A stretch of 64,000 nucleotides of DNA from Cupriavidus necator (GCA_022041995.1 CP074390.1:2777771-2841770), one strand, 5' to 3'; positions 9,199 to 18,228 are shown, counted from the stretch's first letter. Numbers and translations are program-made. The notes: generated from the sequence alone by a model not told the origin.

Positions 9199-9486
9199 CT
9201 TGTGTCTCCTTTAGTTTAAGTCTTGATGCCGCGAGCATTCTCGGCTCGATGGCATTGTCGTGTACTAAACCCGGCAAACGTGAAACGACCCATCCAAGTA
9301 ATTAAGGCTTAAGGAATTTCAGAAATTAATCTGAGGGCGCTCTAACGAGCCTATCGTCCTCAACAGCGGAGCTTTCGGCTGACGAAGTAGCACCGCACAG
9401 AGATCAGTTCTGTATCATTTGCCCCGTCTCCAACCCAAATTTGAGTCTAGTCATAGGCTCCTTGGATACTTGAGAAAGTAACCGCG

Positions 9487-10117
9487 TTAGCTGCCTGATA
9501 ACGTTCTGAGACTGGTCCCCTGCCAGATCCGATCCTTTACCAGATCCGTCATAACGTCGCGGAGCAGCTTATAGACCGCATCAGTCGCAGCGCTGGATGC
9601 ATTGAGAGAGGAGGTACAAACTGAGAGGGGGCGTGTGAATTGCTGGGCACGAACCTTCAACACCTGTACGTCTCCAGCAGCTTCCTCCTTCGCGACCACT
9701 GCCCATGGAAGGAATGTCGATGCGATGTTCTGGACCACACACGCCTTCAACAGCGTGAGCGAATCCAACTCCGCAACCGGCTTGAAACTTAGCCCGGCGA
9801 TCGTACAGGCGGTATCCACCACCAAACGCATGCTGTTGCCAACGGCAGGCATCACGAGTTTCGTCTCCAACGCCTCTTCCAGGCTGATACTCGTCCGCCC
9901 CTTATCCGAAAAAGGGCTATTCGGTGGGCAAACATAGAAGAGTTCCTCGTCCAGCACTGTCTGAATCTCAAGTCCTCTTGGCGCATGATCAAGGAACAGG
10001 ATAGACATATCAAGTCGACCGCTTAACGTGAACTCTTGTAGCAGAACACTCAGTCCTTCGACAATCTGCAGCCGCACCAGCGGAAGGTGCTCATGACATG
10101 CACGGATCATTGCAATG
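9487..10117 (-). pseudogene. LysR-family regulator, 3' part (split by IS903-like insertion)
   Basis: Effector-binding domain of a LysR regulator, about 207 residues from IRACHEHLPLVRLQIVEG to the stop at 9487. Conserved landmarks are LDMSILFLDH, FYVCPPNSPF and NIASTFLPWAVV. The 5' part, with the helix-turn-helix, lies at 12605-12930. Removing the insertion and one 9-bp duplication restores a continuous frame (948 nt, 315 residues), so the insertion is recent and clean. The intact gene would resemble NAC/CynR-like LysR proteins. As it stands no full-length regulator can be made. Confidence 0.85.
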
Positions 10118-10257
10118 GGCGTTGTTGCATAAATCCGGGGTCGGATGGGCTGACGTTTACGCACAACGACTGGAGCGCTGGCTCTGTAATGAGATGGTCG
10201 CCCCCATCCCCCACGAGCGGTTACGCTTAGGGGGCGTTTTCTGCCGAGGAGGCCATC

Positions 10258-11283
10258 ATGCAAGACACGACGCTGGTTGGAATCGATCTGGGTAAGCACT
10301 CCTTCCACCTTCACGGTCAGGACAGACACGGCAAGGCCGTGTTTCGCAAGAAGGTGAGCCGTAAGCAACTCGTCGAGTTTTTTGCCACATTTCACACATG
10401 CACGGTGGTGATGGAGGCCTGCGCTGGCGCGCACCATATGGCTCGCAAGCTCGCTGCATTCGGCCATCAGGCCAAACTCATCTCGCCGCAATTCGTACGG
10501 CCTTTCGTCAAGAGTAACAAGAACGACTTTGTGGATGCCGAGGCGATCTGCGAAGCGGCGTCTCGTCCTGCCATGCGATTTGTAACGCCGAAAACGGAAA
10601 CGCAGCAAACTCTGTCGGCCTTGCATCGCGTGCGTGACTCGCTGGTGCGCGATCGCACCAAGACCAGTAACCAGATACATGGATTCCTGCTGGAATTCGG
10701 AATCAGCCTGCCGGTCGGCAAGGCCGTCATCACCCGTCTGCCGGCAGTCCTCGCCGAGCATGCTTTGCCATCTCGGCTGGTGGCGGTCCTCGAACGCCTG
10801 CATACCCACTTCAAGTACCTCAGTGAACAGATTGGCGAACTCGACAAGGAGATGACTCACCAGCTTGCCGACGACGATCTCGGCCAGCGTCTGCTGACGA
10901 TTCCTGGCGTCGGTCCGATCACTGCGAGCGTGCTGGCCACCGAGATGGGCGATGGCAAGCAGTATGGCAGTAGTCGCGACTTCGCCGCATCGATCGGGCT
11001 GGTGCCCCGCCAATACAGTACGGGAGGGCGAGCGAACCTGCTTGGCATCAGCAAACGCGGGAACAAAAATATCAGGCGTCTGTTGGTTCAGTGTGCACGG
11101 GCTTACATGCAGCGGCTCGAGCGGCAAACCGGTAGGCTCGCGGACTGGGTCCGCGCCATGCTCACACGACGGCACTCCAACGTGGTTGCCTGCGCGTTGG
11201 CAAACAAGCTGGCGCGTACCGCGTGGGCGCTGGCCACCCGCGGCACCACATTCAATGCCGGGTCGGTTGCCATGCCTGTCTGA
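10258..11283 (+). CDS. IS110-family DEDD transposase
   Basis: Recombinase of 341 residues. The N-terminal RuvC-like domain begins VGIDLGKHSFHLHG (first Asp), continues VVMEACAGAHH (Glu) and NDFVDAEAICEAA (paired Asp), which together give the DEDD set. The C-terminal Tnp2 domain (helix-hairpin-helix plus catalytic serine region) is seen as LLTIPGVGPITASVLATEMG, FAASIGLVPRQYSTGG and ISKRGNKNIRRLL. Both domains are full length, so it should be active. A GAGGAGG-type ribosome site precedes the ATG at 10258. Family members recombine DNA under guidance of an element-encoded RNA. Confidence 0.93.
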   Translation: MQDTTLVGIDLGKHSFHLHGQDRHGKAVFRKKVSRKQLVEFFATFHTCTVVMEACAGAHHMARKLAAFGHQAKLISPQFVRPFVKSNKNDFVDAEAICEAASRPAMRFVTPKTETQQTLSALHRVRDSLVRDRTKTSNQIHGFLLEFGISLPVGKAVITRLPAVLAEHALPSRLVAVLERLHTHFKYLSEQIGELDKEMTHQLADDDLGQRLLTIPGVGPITASVLATEMGDGKQYGSSRDFAASIGLVPRQYSTGGRANLLGISKRGNKNIRRLLVQCARAYMQRLERQTGRLADWVRAMLTRRHSNVVACALANKLARTAWALATRGTTFNAGSVAMPV

Positions 11284-11527
11284 GCGACCGATCCCGCTTC
11301 CTGCTTCACTGAAGTCCACCCATCTCGTTTTGCGACTGCTGATATTTGATGACGTGAACGGTACACCGGCCTGGTAGACACCCTGGGAAGTTAACGAGCT
11401 TTCGAAGCTGCCTCTGTTATTAGGGCTGTCAGGCGCGATTCTCATCGTGGCGCGAGGAGCAATCCTTACAATGACGCCGGATAGATTTAGGCAAACCAAC
11501 CACCCATCAACATCGGTGTTGCAAAAA
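11284..11527 (+). ncRNA. Candidate guide (bridge/seek) RNA region of the IS110-type element
   Basis: The non-coding segment between the transposase stop and the element's right edge is about 245 bp, twice the left non-coding segment. In IS1111-type elements the guide RNA is reported from the downstream non-coding end, in classical IS110 from the upstream end. Position and length are the only evidence here; I could not fold the sequence or identify guide loops. Confidence 0.3.
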
Positions 11528-11590
11528 CGGGGGCGACCATAGATTAACTTCTGACGAAGCGGCGTAGTGTCTTGGACTTTTTCCGGGACG

Positions 11591-12550
11591 ATGCGCAAGG
11601 ACAACCGACAGCAAGCCGAGCCCAAGGGGGTCTACCGCGTCAAGAACTGGGCGCAGTACAACAAGGGGCTGATAGCCCGAGGAGACGTGACGATGTGGGT
11701 CGAAGAGAGCTTGCTCGTGCCACCGGCTAAAGCCCAGTCGCCCAAGCGTGGCCACCCGCTCGTCTATACGGATGCGCTGATCCAGGGTCTGCTCAGTCTC
11801 AAGCAGGTGTTCCACCTGCCGCTGCGCGCGCTGCAAGGCTTCGCGCAGAGCTTGCGCACCCTGGCTTTCCCAACGTTGCCAGTGCCGAACTACACGACAT
11901 TGAGCCGCCGCGCGCAGAATCTGAACGTCGTGCTGCCCGCCTCGCGTAGCGGCGAGCCGCTGCATCTGGTGATCGACAGCACTGGGCTGAAGCTTTACGG
12001 CGAAGGCGAGTGGAAGGTTCGCAAGCACGGTTGGTCCAAGCGCCGGACTTGGCGCAAGGTCCATCTCGCCATGGACGCGAACACCGGCCAAATCTGTGCT
12101 GCACTGATGACCCACCAGGACGTTGGCGATGGCGAAGTGTTGGCCGACCTGCTCGATCAGATCCCGGTTGATACACCGATCGATACCATCGGAGGTGATG
12201 GCGCTTACGACAGCAAGCCGTGCCACGCGGAGATTGCTGCGCGAGGTGCACAGCCCTCGATTCCACCACGCGATGGAGCGAAGCCTTGGTCCGAAAGTAC
12301 GCCGGGCGCAGCCTGGCGTAACGAGGCCATCGATGTCATCGAGAAGAGCAGTCGACGCGATTGGAAAGCCGCCAGCGGCTATCACCGGCGCTCGCTGGCC
12401 GAGACCCTGATGTACCGCCTCAAGACGCTGACGGGACACAGTCTGTGGGCACGCGAAATCGGGTCGCAGGCCACCGAAGTGGCTATCCGTGCGGGCGTGC
12501 TCAACCGCATGGTCGCGCTCGCTCGCCCGCAATCCGTCCGTATCGCCTGA
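11591..12550 (+). CDS. IS903-type (IS5 family) DDE transposase
   Basis: A 319-residue transposase, start chosen at ATG 11591 (MRKDNRQQAEP) rather than the upstream in-frame codon at 11567. DUF4372-like N-terminal region, then catalytic Asp in VIDSTGLKLYG, Asp in IGGDGAYDSKP, and Glu in RRSLAETLMYRLK, which fits the Y-(2)-R-(3)-E-(6)-K style signature of IS5-family enzymes. The frame is intact and lies within perfect terminal repeats, so the element may be mobile apart from the nested insertion near its left end. Confidence 0.92.
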   Translation: MRKDNRQQAEPKGVYRVKNWAQYNKGLIARGDVTMWVEESLLVPPAKAQSPKRGHPLVYTDALIQGLLSLKQVFHLPLRALQGFAQSLRTLAFPTLPVPNYTTLSRRAQNLNVVLPASRSGEPLHLVIDSTGLKLYGEGEWKVRKHGWSKRRTWRKVHLAMDANTGQICAALMTHQDVGDGEVLADLLDQIPVDTPIDTIGGDGAYDSKPCHAEIAARGAQPSIPPRDGAKPWSESTPGAAWRNEAIDVIEKSSRRDWKAASGYHRRSLAETLMYRLKTLTGHSLWAREIGSQATEVAIRAGVLNRMVALARPQSVRIA

Positions 12551-12604
12551 GTTCAGCGTCACCGAGGAGCCCCTGTTTTCAATCTCGATTTATGCAACAA
12601 CGCC

Positions 12605-12930
12605 ATTGCAATGCCAAGTAGCTCTGCCATGGCGGACGGTAAGCCAAGGCAAACTGTGCCGCATGGTTCGGCACTAGCGTTGGCCACGTCCTCTTGCGCG
12701 ATCTCCGCCTGACGTTGAATCAGCCGGGCGTGGCGATACAGAAGGCGCCCGGGATCCGTCAGCGTTACACCTGTGGAGCGACGCAGGAACAGTTGGTTGT
12801 GGAGTTCGCTCTCCAGTGCTGCGATTTGGGTGCTGATTGCCGATTGGGCAACGTGCAATTGGTCGCTAGCCTTGGATATGCTTCCTAAATCAGCAACTTT
12901 CAGAAAGTACTTCAGTTGTCGCATGTCCAT
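12605..12930 (-). pseudogene. LysR-family regulator, 5' part (split by IS903-like insertion)
   Basis: N-terminal winged helix-turn-helix of a LysR regulator: MRQLKYFLKVADLGSISKAS, LHVAQSAISTQIAALE, LFLRRSTGVTLTDPG. The sequence runs to LGIAM, where the 9-bp target duplication and the insertion begin. The start is taken at ATG 12930 (MDMRQLKYF); it overlaps the end of the trxB frame by 41 bp, so trxB and this gene were probably cotranscribed, with this gene last. The reconstructed protein has 315 residues. Confidence 0.85.
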
Positions 12931-13912
12931 CGTCGTCTGCCTTTCCAGCCGCCGGGCCGTTTGCATATTCCTCGAGGTAGCGATGAGCATCGAGGGCAGC
13001 CATGCAGCCTGTCGCGGCGCTAGTAATAGCTTGACGATACACCTGATCCTGAACGTCGCCCGCAGCGAACACCCCCGGGATGCTTGTCATGGTCGCGTAG
13101 CCATTGAGGCCTGACCTCGTGATGATGTAGCCATTGTCCATCTCCAACTTGCCAGCGAAGATGCCGGTATTCGGGGAATGACCGATGGCAATGAAACAGC
13201 CCTTAACGGATACCTCTTCAGTCTTACCATCGGCAAGTTGGCTGAGGCGCACCGCGGAGACTCCGTGCTCGCTCCCTAGTACTTCATCAAGGACGGCTCC
13301 CAACTTCAAGGAAACGACACCCTCTCGCACTTTGTCCATCAGGCGACCAACTAGAATCGGCTCGGCCCTGAGCTTGTCCTTCCGATGGACGAGAGTGACC
13401 CGACTGGCAATGCTCGATAGCAGCAGTGCTTCCTCGACTGCGGTGTTTCCCCCACCGATCACGCAGACGTCCTCACCTTGGTAGAAAAATCCGTCACATG
13501 TGGCGCATCCGGAAACGCCGCGCCCCATGAAGTCCTTTTCCGATGGCAAGCCGAGCCACTTAGCAGATGCGCCAGTCGCGATAATGAGCGTGTCACATGT
13601 GTAGGTTCCACCTTCGCCGTGAAGCGTGAATGGTCTTTCCTCGAGCGACACTGCGCGGACGTGATCCTCCACAATCATCGTTTCGAACCGTGCAGCGTGA
13701 TCGCGCAACCGCTGCATGAGCTCGGGACCTTGTACGCCGTTTACCTCGCCTGGCCAATTCTCCACGTCCGTCGTCGTGGTCAACTGCCCGCCAGGCTCAC
13801 GCCCGGCGATGAGCATCGGTTTGAGATTCGCTCGCGCCGCATATAGGGCGGCGGTGTATCCGGCAGGCCCCGATCCGACGATGGCGACCTTGGCATGTTT
13901 GATAGCGGTCAT
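12890..13912 (-). CDS. trxB: Thioredoxin reductase (NADPH)
   Basis: Flavoprotein that passes electrons from NADPH to a thioredoxin- or glutaredoxin-like protein. FAD site VGSGPAGYTAALYAARA (residues 12-28), redox pair C136-A-T-C139, NADPH site IGGGNTAVEEALLL, and the second FAD motif GVFAAGDVQDQVYRQAITSA. The length, 340 residues, is slightly above the usual 315 because of a 30-residue charged C-terminal tail. It lies downstream of the glutaredoxin-DinB gene on the same strand and overlaps the split LysR gene. This accessory copy is probably not the housekeeping trxB; it may serve the fused glutaredoxin next door. Confidence 0.93.
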   Translation of the reverse strand: MTAIKHAKVAIVGSGPAGYTAALYAARANLKPMLIAGREPGGQLTTTTDVENWPGEVNGVQGPELMQRLRDHAARFETMIVEDHVRAVSLEERPFTLHGEGGTYTCDTLIIATGASAKWLGLPSEKDFMGRGVSGCATCDGFFYQGEDVCVIGGGNTAVEEALLLSSIASRVTLVHRKDKLRAEPILVGRLMDKVREGVVSLKLGAVLDEVLGSEHGVSAVRLSQLADGKTEEVSVKGCFIAIGHSPNTGIFAGKLEMDNGYIITRSGLNGYATMTSIPGVFAAGDVQDQVYRQAITSAATGCMAALDAHRYLEEYANGPAAGKADDDGHATTEVLSESC

Positions 13913-13997
13913 GCTGCAATCCTGATGACAATCGATTCGATCCGCTCTTACTCGAAGCGGCCGGGATTTAATGGTTCGCTTTGTGAGGTTAAGCGGA

Positions 13998-14768
13998 TTA
14001 TTCCCAGAGACCTTGCGGCATTGGCAGGCCTTCGTAGTCCTCCTCAGAAAGGGTCACTGGCAATTTAATCCCCTTTTCAGTGAGCAAGGCAATCAATTGG
14101 CGCGTATGCTGGGCCGAGTGCCACGTGGAGCGTTCCAGGAATTGGTGCAGTGGATGTTCGCCGTAGAACATTTTCAGCACCTGGGTGCAGGACTTATCGT
14201 CAAGCTTTGCCCACCATGCTTCCACCCTTGCCTTGAGTTCAGTGCCCTCTCGAAGGATGTCGTCGATGCTACTGATGCGGTCCGGTGCGTCAACGTTGGC
14301 AACAATTGTCCAGTCTTCGAGCCCCTCCAGTACCGTTTGGAGAAATGCATCTACGACCTGGAAGATGTGATAGCTGAGGTCGCGGTAGGTGCGCGGTCGT
14401 CCCGGAAATACGGGGCTGTTGAACAATTCATCCGGCATCTGCGGTGTGATGGCGAGCGCCACGGTTAGTACCTTCATCCACTTCTTTACCAAGACGTCGG
14501 GTGGCAGCCGGTCCATGACAGCATCGAGTCGGTCAACGAAGCGTGCCACGTCCTCGATAGACTGCGCGTAGACGTATTGGTCCCCTTTCGAGACCACTGG
14601 AACCGACCTCGCGCCGAGCCGGCGCAATTCATTTCGACCATCGGTATCCGACAGCACGTTGACCGATTTGAACGGGATTTCGAGGCGAGTCAAAAACTCC
14701 TTGACGCGCACACAGCTCGAGCAGCCGGGTTGCCAGAAAACGCTGTACGGGTGGGTGGCACTGTCCAT
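13998..14768 (-). CDS. Glutaredoxin-DinB fusion protein
   Basis: Two domains in 256 residues. Residues 1-80 form a glutaredoxin-like thioredoxin fold with a C16-S-S-C19 redox motif and the cis-proline region SVPVV. Residues 90-256 resemble the DinB/YfiT helical bundle with a candidate metal triad H134, H217 and H221 (LSYHIFQ, then WHSAQHTRQ). DinB-fold proteins include thiol S-transferases and maleylpyruvate isomerase. The ATG at 14768 is preferred over 14828 because GAGAGGAAG precedes it. It lies just upstream of trxB, which suggests a thiol-linked detoxification or isomerisation module fed by NADPH. The substrate and partner thiol are unknown. Confidence 0.8.
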   Translation of the reverse strand: MDSATHPYSVFWQPGCSSCVRVKEFLTRLEIPFKSVNVLSDTDGRNELRRLGARSVPVVSKGDQYVYAQSIEDVARFVDRLDAVMDRLPPDVLVKKWMKVLTVALAITPQMPDELFNSPVFPGRPRTYRDLSYHIFQVVDAFLQTVLEGLEDWTIVANVDAPDRISSIDDILREGTELKARVEAWWAKLDDKSCTQVLKMFYGEHPLHQFLERSTWHSAQHTRQLIALLTEKGIKLPVTLSEEDYEGLPMPQGLWE

Positions 14769-14945
14769 TTGTACTTCCTCTCGCTTTGAATGGGTTGGTA
14801 GAAGTATCGTAGCCATGCGTCCGTACACTCGGAAACATGGTTTCCCGATGCCACCATCTGAAAAGCAGATGGCGGCTTAGGGTCGCCCAAACCAGCCTTT
14901 TCCATAACGACGTGCAAAATATGCCGCATAGCACATATTCTGAGC

Positions 14946-15640
14946 TTGGTCGAACATCACAACGAGAAGTGGTCGCTGCCAGCAGGTGTGCGCGTCGTCG
15001 TAAGCTACGAGGCCGGCCAGGACGGGTTTTGGATCTCTCGGGCGCTTCAGGCGGGCGGCATCGAGTGCTACGTCATCAATCCGGCCAGCATTCCGGTTGA
15101 ACGCCACAAGCGGCGCGCGAAGACCGACCGGCTCGATGTCATCAAGCTGGTGATCAACCTGCGCGCATGGCTACGCGGTGAGCGCGATCGCATGCACGTA
15201 GTTCACATGCCATCGCCGCAGGACGAAGCGTCGCGGCACCTGATGCGCGATCGCGGGCAACTGCAGAAGGAAGTGCTGCAGCACCGCGACCGCATGCGCA
15301 AACTGCTGGCCACGTTCGGTTGCTGGGATGAAGTGGATCACAGGCACTTCGCCGGCCGGCTCGCCCGTGACGAGGTGAAGTGTCACGACGGCGCGCCGTT
15401 GCCGTCCGAAATGCGCGAGCGGCTGCTGCGCGAGTGCGAACGGCTGGCGCTGGCGCAGCAGCAACTCGCGGCGCTGGAGAAGACGCGGCAGGCAAGCCTG
15501 CCCGCACCCGCGCGCCAGCGACGCGATGACCTAGCGCGCCTGAAGGGGATTGGCGAAGTGGGCGCGTCGCGCCTCGCGCTCGAATTGTTCTGGAGGGAGT
15601 TCAGCAATCGGCGCCAGGTGGGTGCCTGTCATCCCCAGGG
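14946..15640 (+). pseudogene. IS110-family transposase fragment
   Basis: About 230 residues from the middle of an IS110-type transposase: SYEAGQDGFWISRALQ, PVERHKRRAKTDRLD, GERDRMHVVHMPSPQDEA, then LKGIGEVGASRLALELFWREFSNRRQVGAC. The N-terminal first catalytic Asp region is missing, and at RQVGAC the frame leaves homology and ends 11 codons later, before the Tnp2 serine block. It belongs to a different IS110 lineage from the intact one at 10258. A remnant of an older insertion. Confidence 0.85.
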
Positions 15641-15659
15641 ACATGCCCCATCTAGATAA

Positions 15660-16565
15660 ATCGGTTGCCCTCAGCAACCCAGGACGTGCACGGGCATGTT
15701 CAACTCAGACCGTTTGGGCTTGCGTAGTCGGCTGACCAACCGATTCCGGCGTAATGCGCATGCAGGATGAGGCCGGCCAAGCGCCGGCGGATAGCAGGTG
15801 GTCGGACGTCACGTCTGACGCGCGCACAAACGGCTTCAGACCATGCTGCATGCAGAAAAGTTGGATCGGCCGGCCGCCCCCCGGTTGGGTCAAAGGAACT
15901 TGACAAACCACTGCTCATAGAAGGACGTGCTCCCATCGGGAATAAATCTGTGGAAGAGCAGCGTAGCCGACTTCGAACAATCGCAGCCACCTCCAAACGC
16001 AACGGGGACCCTTACACCGCCGCTCGCTCCATTGTTCAACTCTCCCTGCTTATCGCCGGGCAAAAGGAAGTCTCACAGGAGAAGAGCGAACTGGCCTCTT
16101 CGAGGCCTACCACTACCTTTATAAGGAGAGAATTAGCGGTCTATTTCGACGATGCCGACTGGCATCGAAGCACATATGTCTCATTTACCTTGGAAGCCGC
16201 CATTAAGCGGGGCGGGATCGCGGCTCGATCGCGCGCACGACAATCACCGCGCAGGCAGGCAGCCGCCTAACCCCTTGTATGCCGGCTTTCCGGCCCTCTG
16301 GCGAGCCGGAACGAAGTTCGCCTGTGGGTCTGGTCGATTGCGGAAGTTCCGCGGCGCAAGAGGGCCAACGGATCACCGGCCCACGACGGACTTCCGAGTT
16401 CGGCCAGAAGCGGTCATCTGGCTTGGCGCGTCAGATCGGACCAACAGGATGCCACTCGAGTCACAGCGCGCCTTCAAAGGAGGCTTGCCACGTCTCTGAA
16501 GGGTGCGGTGATCTCCATCATCCGCACGTCGATGTGTTAACGTGCGCAAGCAGCTCCGTTCATGG
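15660..16565. other. Non-coding stretch of about 900 bp
   Basis: No recognisable gene on either strand. The frame at 15767-16270 (167 codons) has no family resemblance or ribosome site. Composition is uneven, as in old insertion-sequence debris, which fits its place between a transposase fragment and a small hypothetical gene. Confidence 0.5.
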
Positions 16566-16787
16566 TTAGTCGGTTTGCGGCAAGTCGTGAGCGTAGCTGT
16601 CCCATGAGCCTATCCGTTCGCCCCGTCGGTGTATCAAGAGTTCAGCGTGTTCCCGCTTCGCCTTGGCCGTGGCGGCGGCAACCGCTTGGCGCTGGCCTGG
16701 ATAGTGGCTAATAGGCTCCCGCTTTCCTTCAACGAATAAAGCCCAGCCAACTCGGTCGTGGAATACATGAATATTTGGTGCTGACAT
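16566..16787 (-). CDS. DUF2188 family small protein
   Basis: A 73-residue protein beginning MSAPNIHVFHDRVGWAL. The pattern of a short strand with W, then AVAAATAKAKREHAELLIHRR and IGSWDSYAHD matches DUF2188, small cytoplasmic proteins of unknown function that often sit beside stress or mobile genes. The start at 16787 is supported by GGAGGATGACACC just before the ATG; the longer upstream frame has no such site. It is isolated in otherwise gene-poor DNA. Confidence 0.75.
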   Translation of the reverse strand: MSAPNIHVFHDRVGWALFVEGKREPISHYPGQRQAVAAATAKAKREHAELLIHRRGERIGSWDSYAHDLPQTD

Positions 16788-17246
16788 GGTGTCATCCTCC
16801 TGTGTGGCCTCTTTTATTTGTATACCCGAAGATCGACAACAGGCATTCATCACTGATGAAATCTGTGTGGCAGGATACGCAGAAGTCAACAGTTGCCGCG
16901 CGCCTGTTTGGGCTGGCCTACCTCCGATGCCACGATTCAGCGTGCATTCAAAAAGGGCCAAGGCCCAGATTCACAAGCGCGCCAGCGTTCATCGCCTGCG
17001 CCGCCTAGCCGTGGATGACCGCTTTAATACACGAAGCCGTCTTAATCAGATTCGGCCTGGGAACGGCAGCTTTGGACATGAAACTGCCGATTTTCCATGA
17101 GCGGATCCGTTTTCAAACTGGAGCTGGAGTACGGTACCCAAGATGGGTTCTGATTGCTCACGCGCGCTCACTGCCCTGTTATCCGACGCGTCCCAAAGCC
17201 CCCTGAGGACATAACCTGCCCGCGCCGAACCGGAATTTCCCCTATC
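16788..17246. other. Non-coding stretch upstream of the second cbbR remnant
   Basis: About 460 bp with no supported gene; overlapping short frames have no recognisable sequence. It includes the promoter area of the DUF2188 gene at its left end. Confidence 0.5.
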
Positions 17247-17337
17247 GCCGCCGCGCCTATCTGCCGGAGCACACGGCGGAGTTTATGGGGAAGGAGAATA
17301 TGGGGGCATGATGCCGGGGCGGCACGTGGCTTGAGGT
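17247..17337 (+). pseudogene. cbbR: Second 3' remnant of cbbR, decayed duplicate of 481-569
   Basis: The DNA aligns base for base with 481-569 apart from scattered substitutions and a net 2-bp insertion, from GCCGCGCCTATCTG through GATGCCGGGGCGG to the TGAGGT after the stop. The translation starts like the remnant (RAYLPEHTAEFMGKE) and then goes out of frame. It is too short to function. It is in the same orientation as the first remnant. Confidence 0.65.
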
Positions 17338-17353
17338 ACCAGGAGGGTTCGCC

Positions 17354-18196
17354 TCAGTGCGACATGAAGACTGGCAAGCCTGACTGGCGCAGCAGGGCGC
17401 GGGTGGTGCCACCCAGCACAAGCTCACTCAGCCGGGAGCGGCCATAGCCGCCGGCGACCAGCAGGCCGGCCTGAACCTTGGCCGCAAGTTGTGGCAGCAC
17501 GTGGTCGGGATCGCCCTCTCCGAGCAGCAGATTGGCGTGGATGCCATGGCTGAGCAGCCATGCTGTCAGCCGATCCGCGCTGTCACGATAGGCCTCTTTC
17601 TCACCGGCAGCGCTATGCTTGCCAGCGCTGACCACCAGGACGGTAACGGCGCTGGCATGCACAAGCCACGGCAGTGCGTCTGCTACCGCACGCGCAGCCT
17701 CCCGGCCGCCGTTCCATGCGATGGCGACATGGCCACCAAGTCGCGGGCCGGCCGCGCCCGGCACCAGCAGGATGGGCCGGCCTGCATTGAGCATCGCGTA
17801 CTCCGCGACCCCAGCCAGCAGAGCCGGCACATCGGCCTGCGCCGAGGGCGCTGCGGGCAGGATGAGATCGGCAAAGCGGCCCTCGTCGGCAAGCGCCCAG
17901 CCAGCCTCGGCGTCGACCACGATGTGTCGGGTGGGAATGGCCGGCGACACTTGCCTGGTCAGCGTGTCGAGTGCGTTCTTGTGAGCGGCAGCCAGTTTGT
18001 GCACATGGCTCGCGGCAAGCACAGCGTATTGCCCCGCTTCTTCGCCCGCTCCACGAAACGGCTCCAGGTGCGTTCCTGTTGCCGTCAGTCCGACCACGCT
18101 GCCGCCGAACTTTGCGGCAAGCCGTGCTGCCGTTTCAATGCGCGCGGACCGTGCAGCATCTTCGCTGAGGTCGACAAGGATGGTTCTGAAGTCCAT
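17354..18196 (-). CDS. Tandem-domain universal stress protein (UspA family)
   Basis: A 280-residue protein with two Usp domains. The N-terminal one (FRTILVDLSEDAARSARIE) is weak; the C-terminal one starts VAIAWNGGREAARAV near residue 155 and ends with the nucleotide-binding signature VAGGYGRSRLSELVLGGTTRALLRQSGLPVFMSH. This is the E-type tandem Usp seen in beta-proteobacterial stress islands. ATG 18196 is preferred (MDFRTILVDL); an upstream in-frame ATG at 18229 touches the end of the next gene. It is the second gene of a minus-strand pair, 32 bp after the other tandem Usp. Confidence 0.88.
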   Translation of the reverse strand: MDFRTILVDLSEDAARSARIETAARLAAKFGGSVVGLTATGTHLEPFRGAGEEAGQYAVLAASHVHKLAAAHKNALDTLTRQVSPAIPTRHIVVDAEAGWALADEGRFADLILPAAPSAQADVPALLAGVAEYAMLNAGRPILLVPGAAGPRLGGHVAIAWNGGREAARAVADALPWLVHASAVTVLVVSAGKHSAAGEKEAYRDSADRLTAWLLSHGIHANLLLGEGDPDHVLPQLAAKVQAGLLVAGGYGRSRLSELVLGGTTRALLRQSGLPVFMSH

Positions 18197-18228
18197 GACG
18201 TGATTCCACTCTTTGGTTTGACTTGACA

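Larger units (their letters stand above)
10137..11527 (+). mobile_element. IS110-family (IS1111-like) element nested in the IS903-type element
   Basis: About 1.39 kb of foreign DNA sits between the left inverted repeat of the IS903-type element and its transposase leader. The boundaries are approximate: a CGGGG-type sequence occurs on both sides (near 10134 and 11526) and no inverted repeat is visible at the ends, as expected for IS110. One DEDD transposase occupies 10258-11283, leaving about 120 bp of non-coding DNA upstream and about 245 bp downstream. Insertion close to another element's terminal repeat is a known habit of IS110/IS1111 elements. Confidence 0.75.
10118..12604 (+). mobile_element. 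IS903-type (IS5 family) insertion sequence, itself interrupted
   Basis: Inserted in a LysR gene. The terminal inverted repeats are GGCGTTGTTGCATAAATC at 10118-10135 and its complement at 12587-12604, 18 bp each and identical. The target duplication is 9 bp, ATTGCAATG, at 10109-10117 and 12605-12613. An 18-bp end beginning GGC and a 9-bp duplication are typical of the IS903 subgroup. Without the nested IS110-type element it would be about 1.1 kb, the normal size. It encodes an intact DDE transposase at 11591-12550. Confidence 0.9.

Noticed and set aside
9487..11625. 712-codon minus-strand frame
   Set aside because: Only its last 207 residues (a LysR effector domain) resemble a protein; the rest runs antisense through the IS110 transposase and the insertion-sequence ends, so it is a chance fusion.
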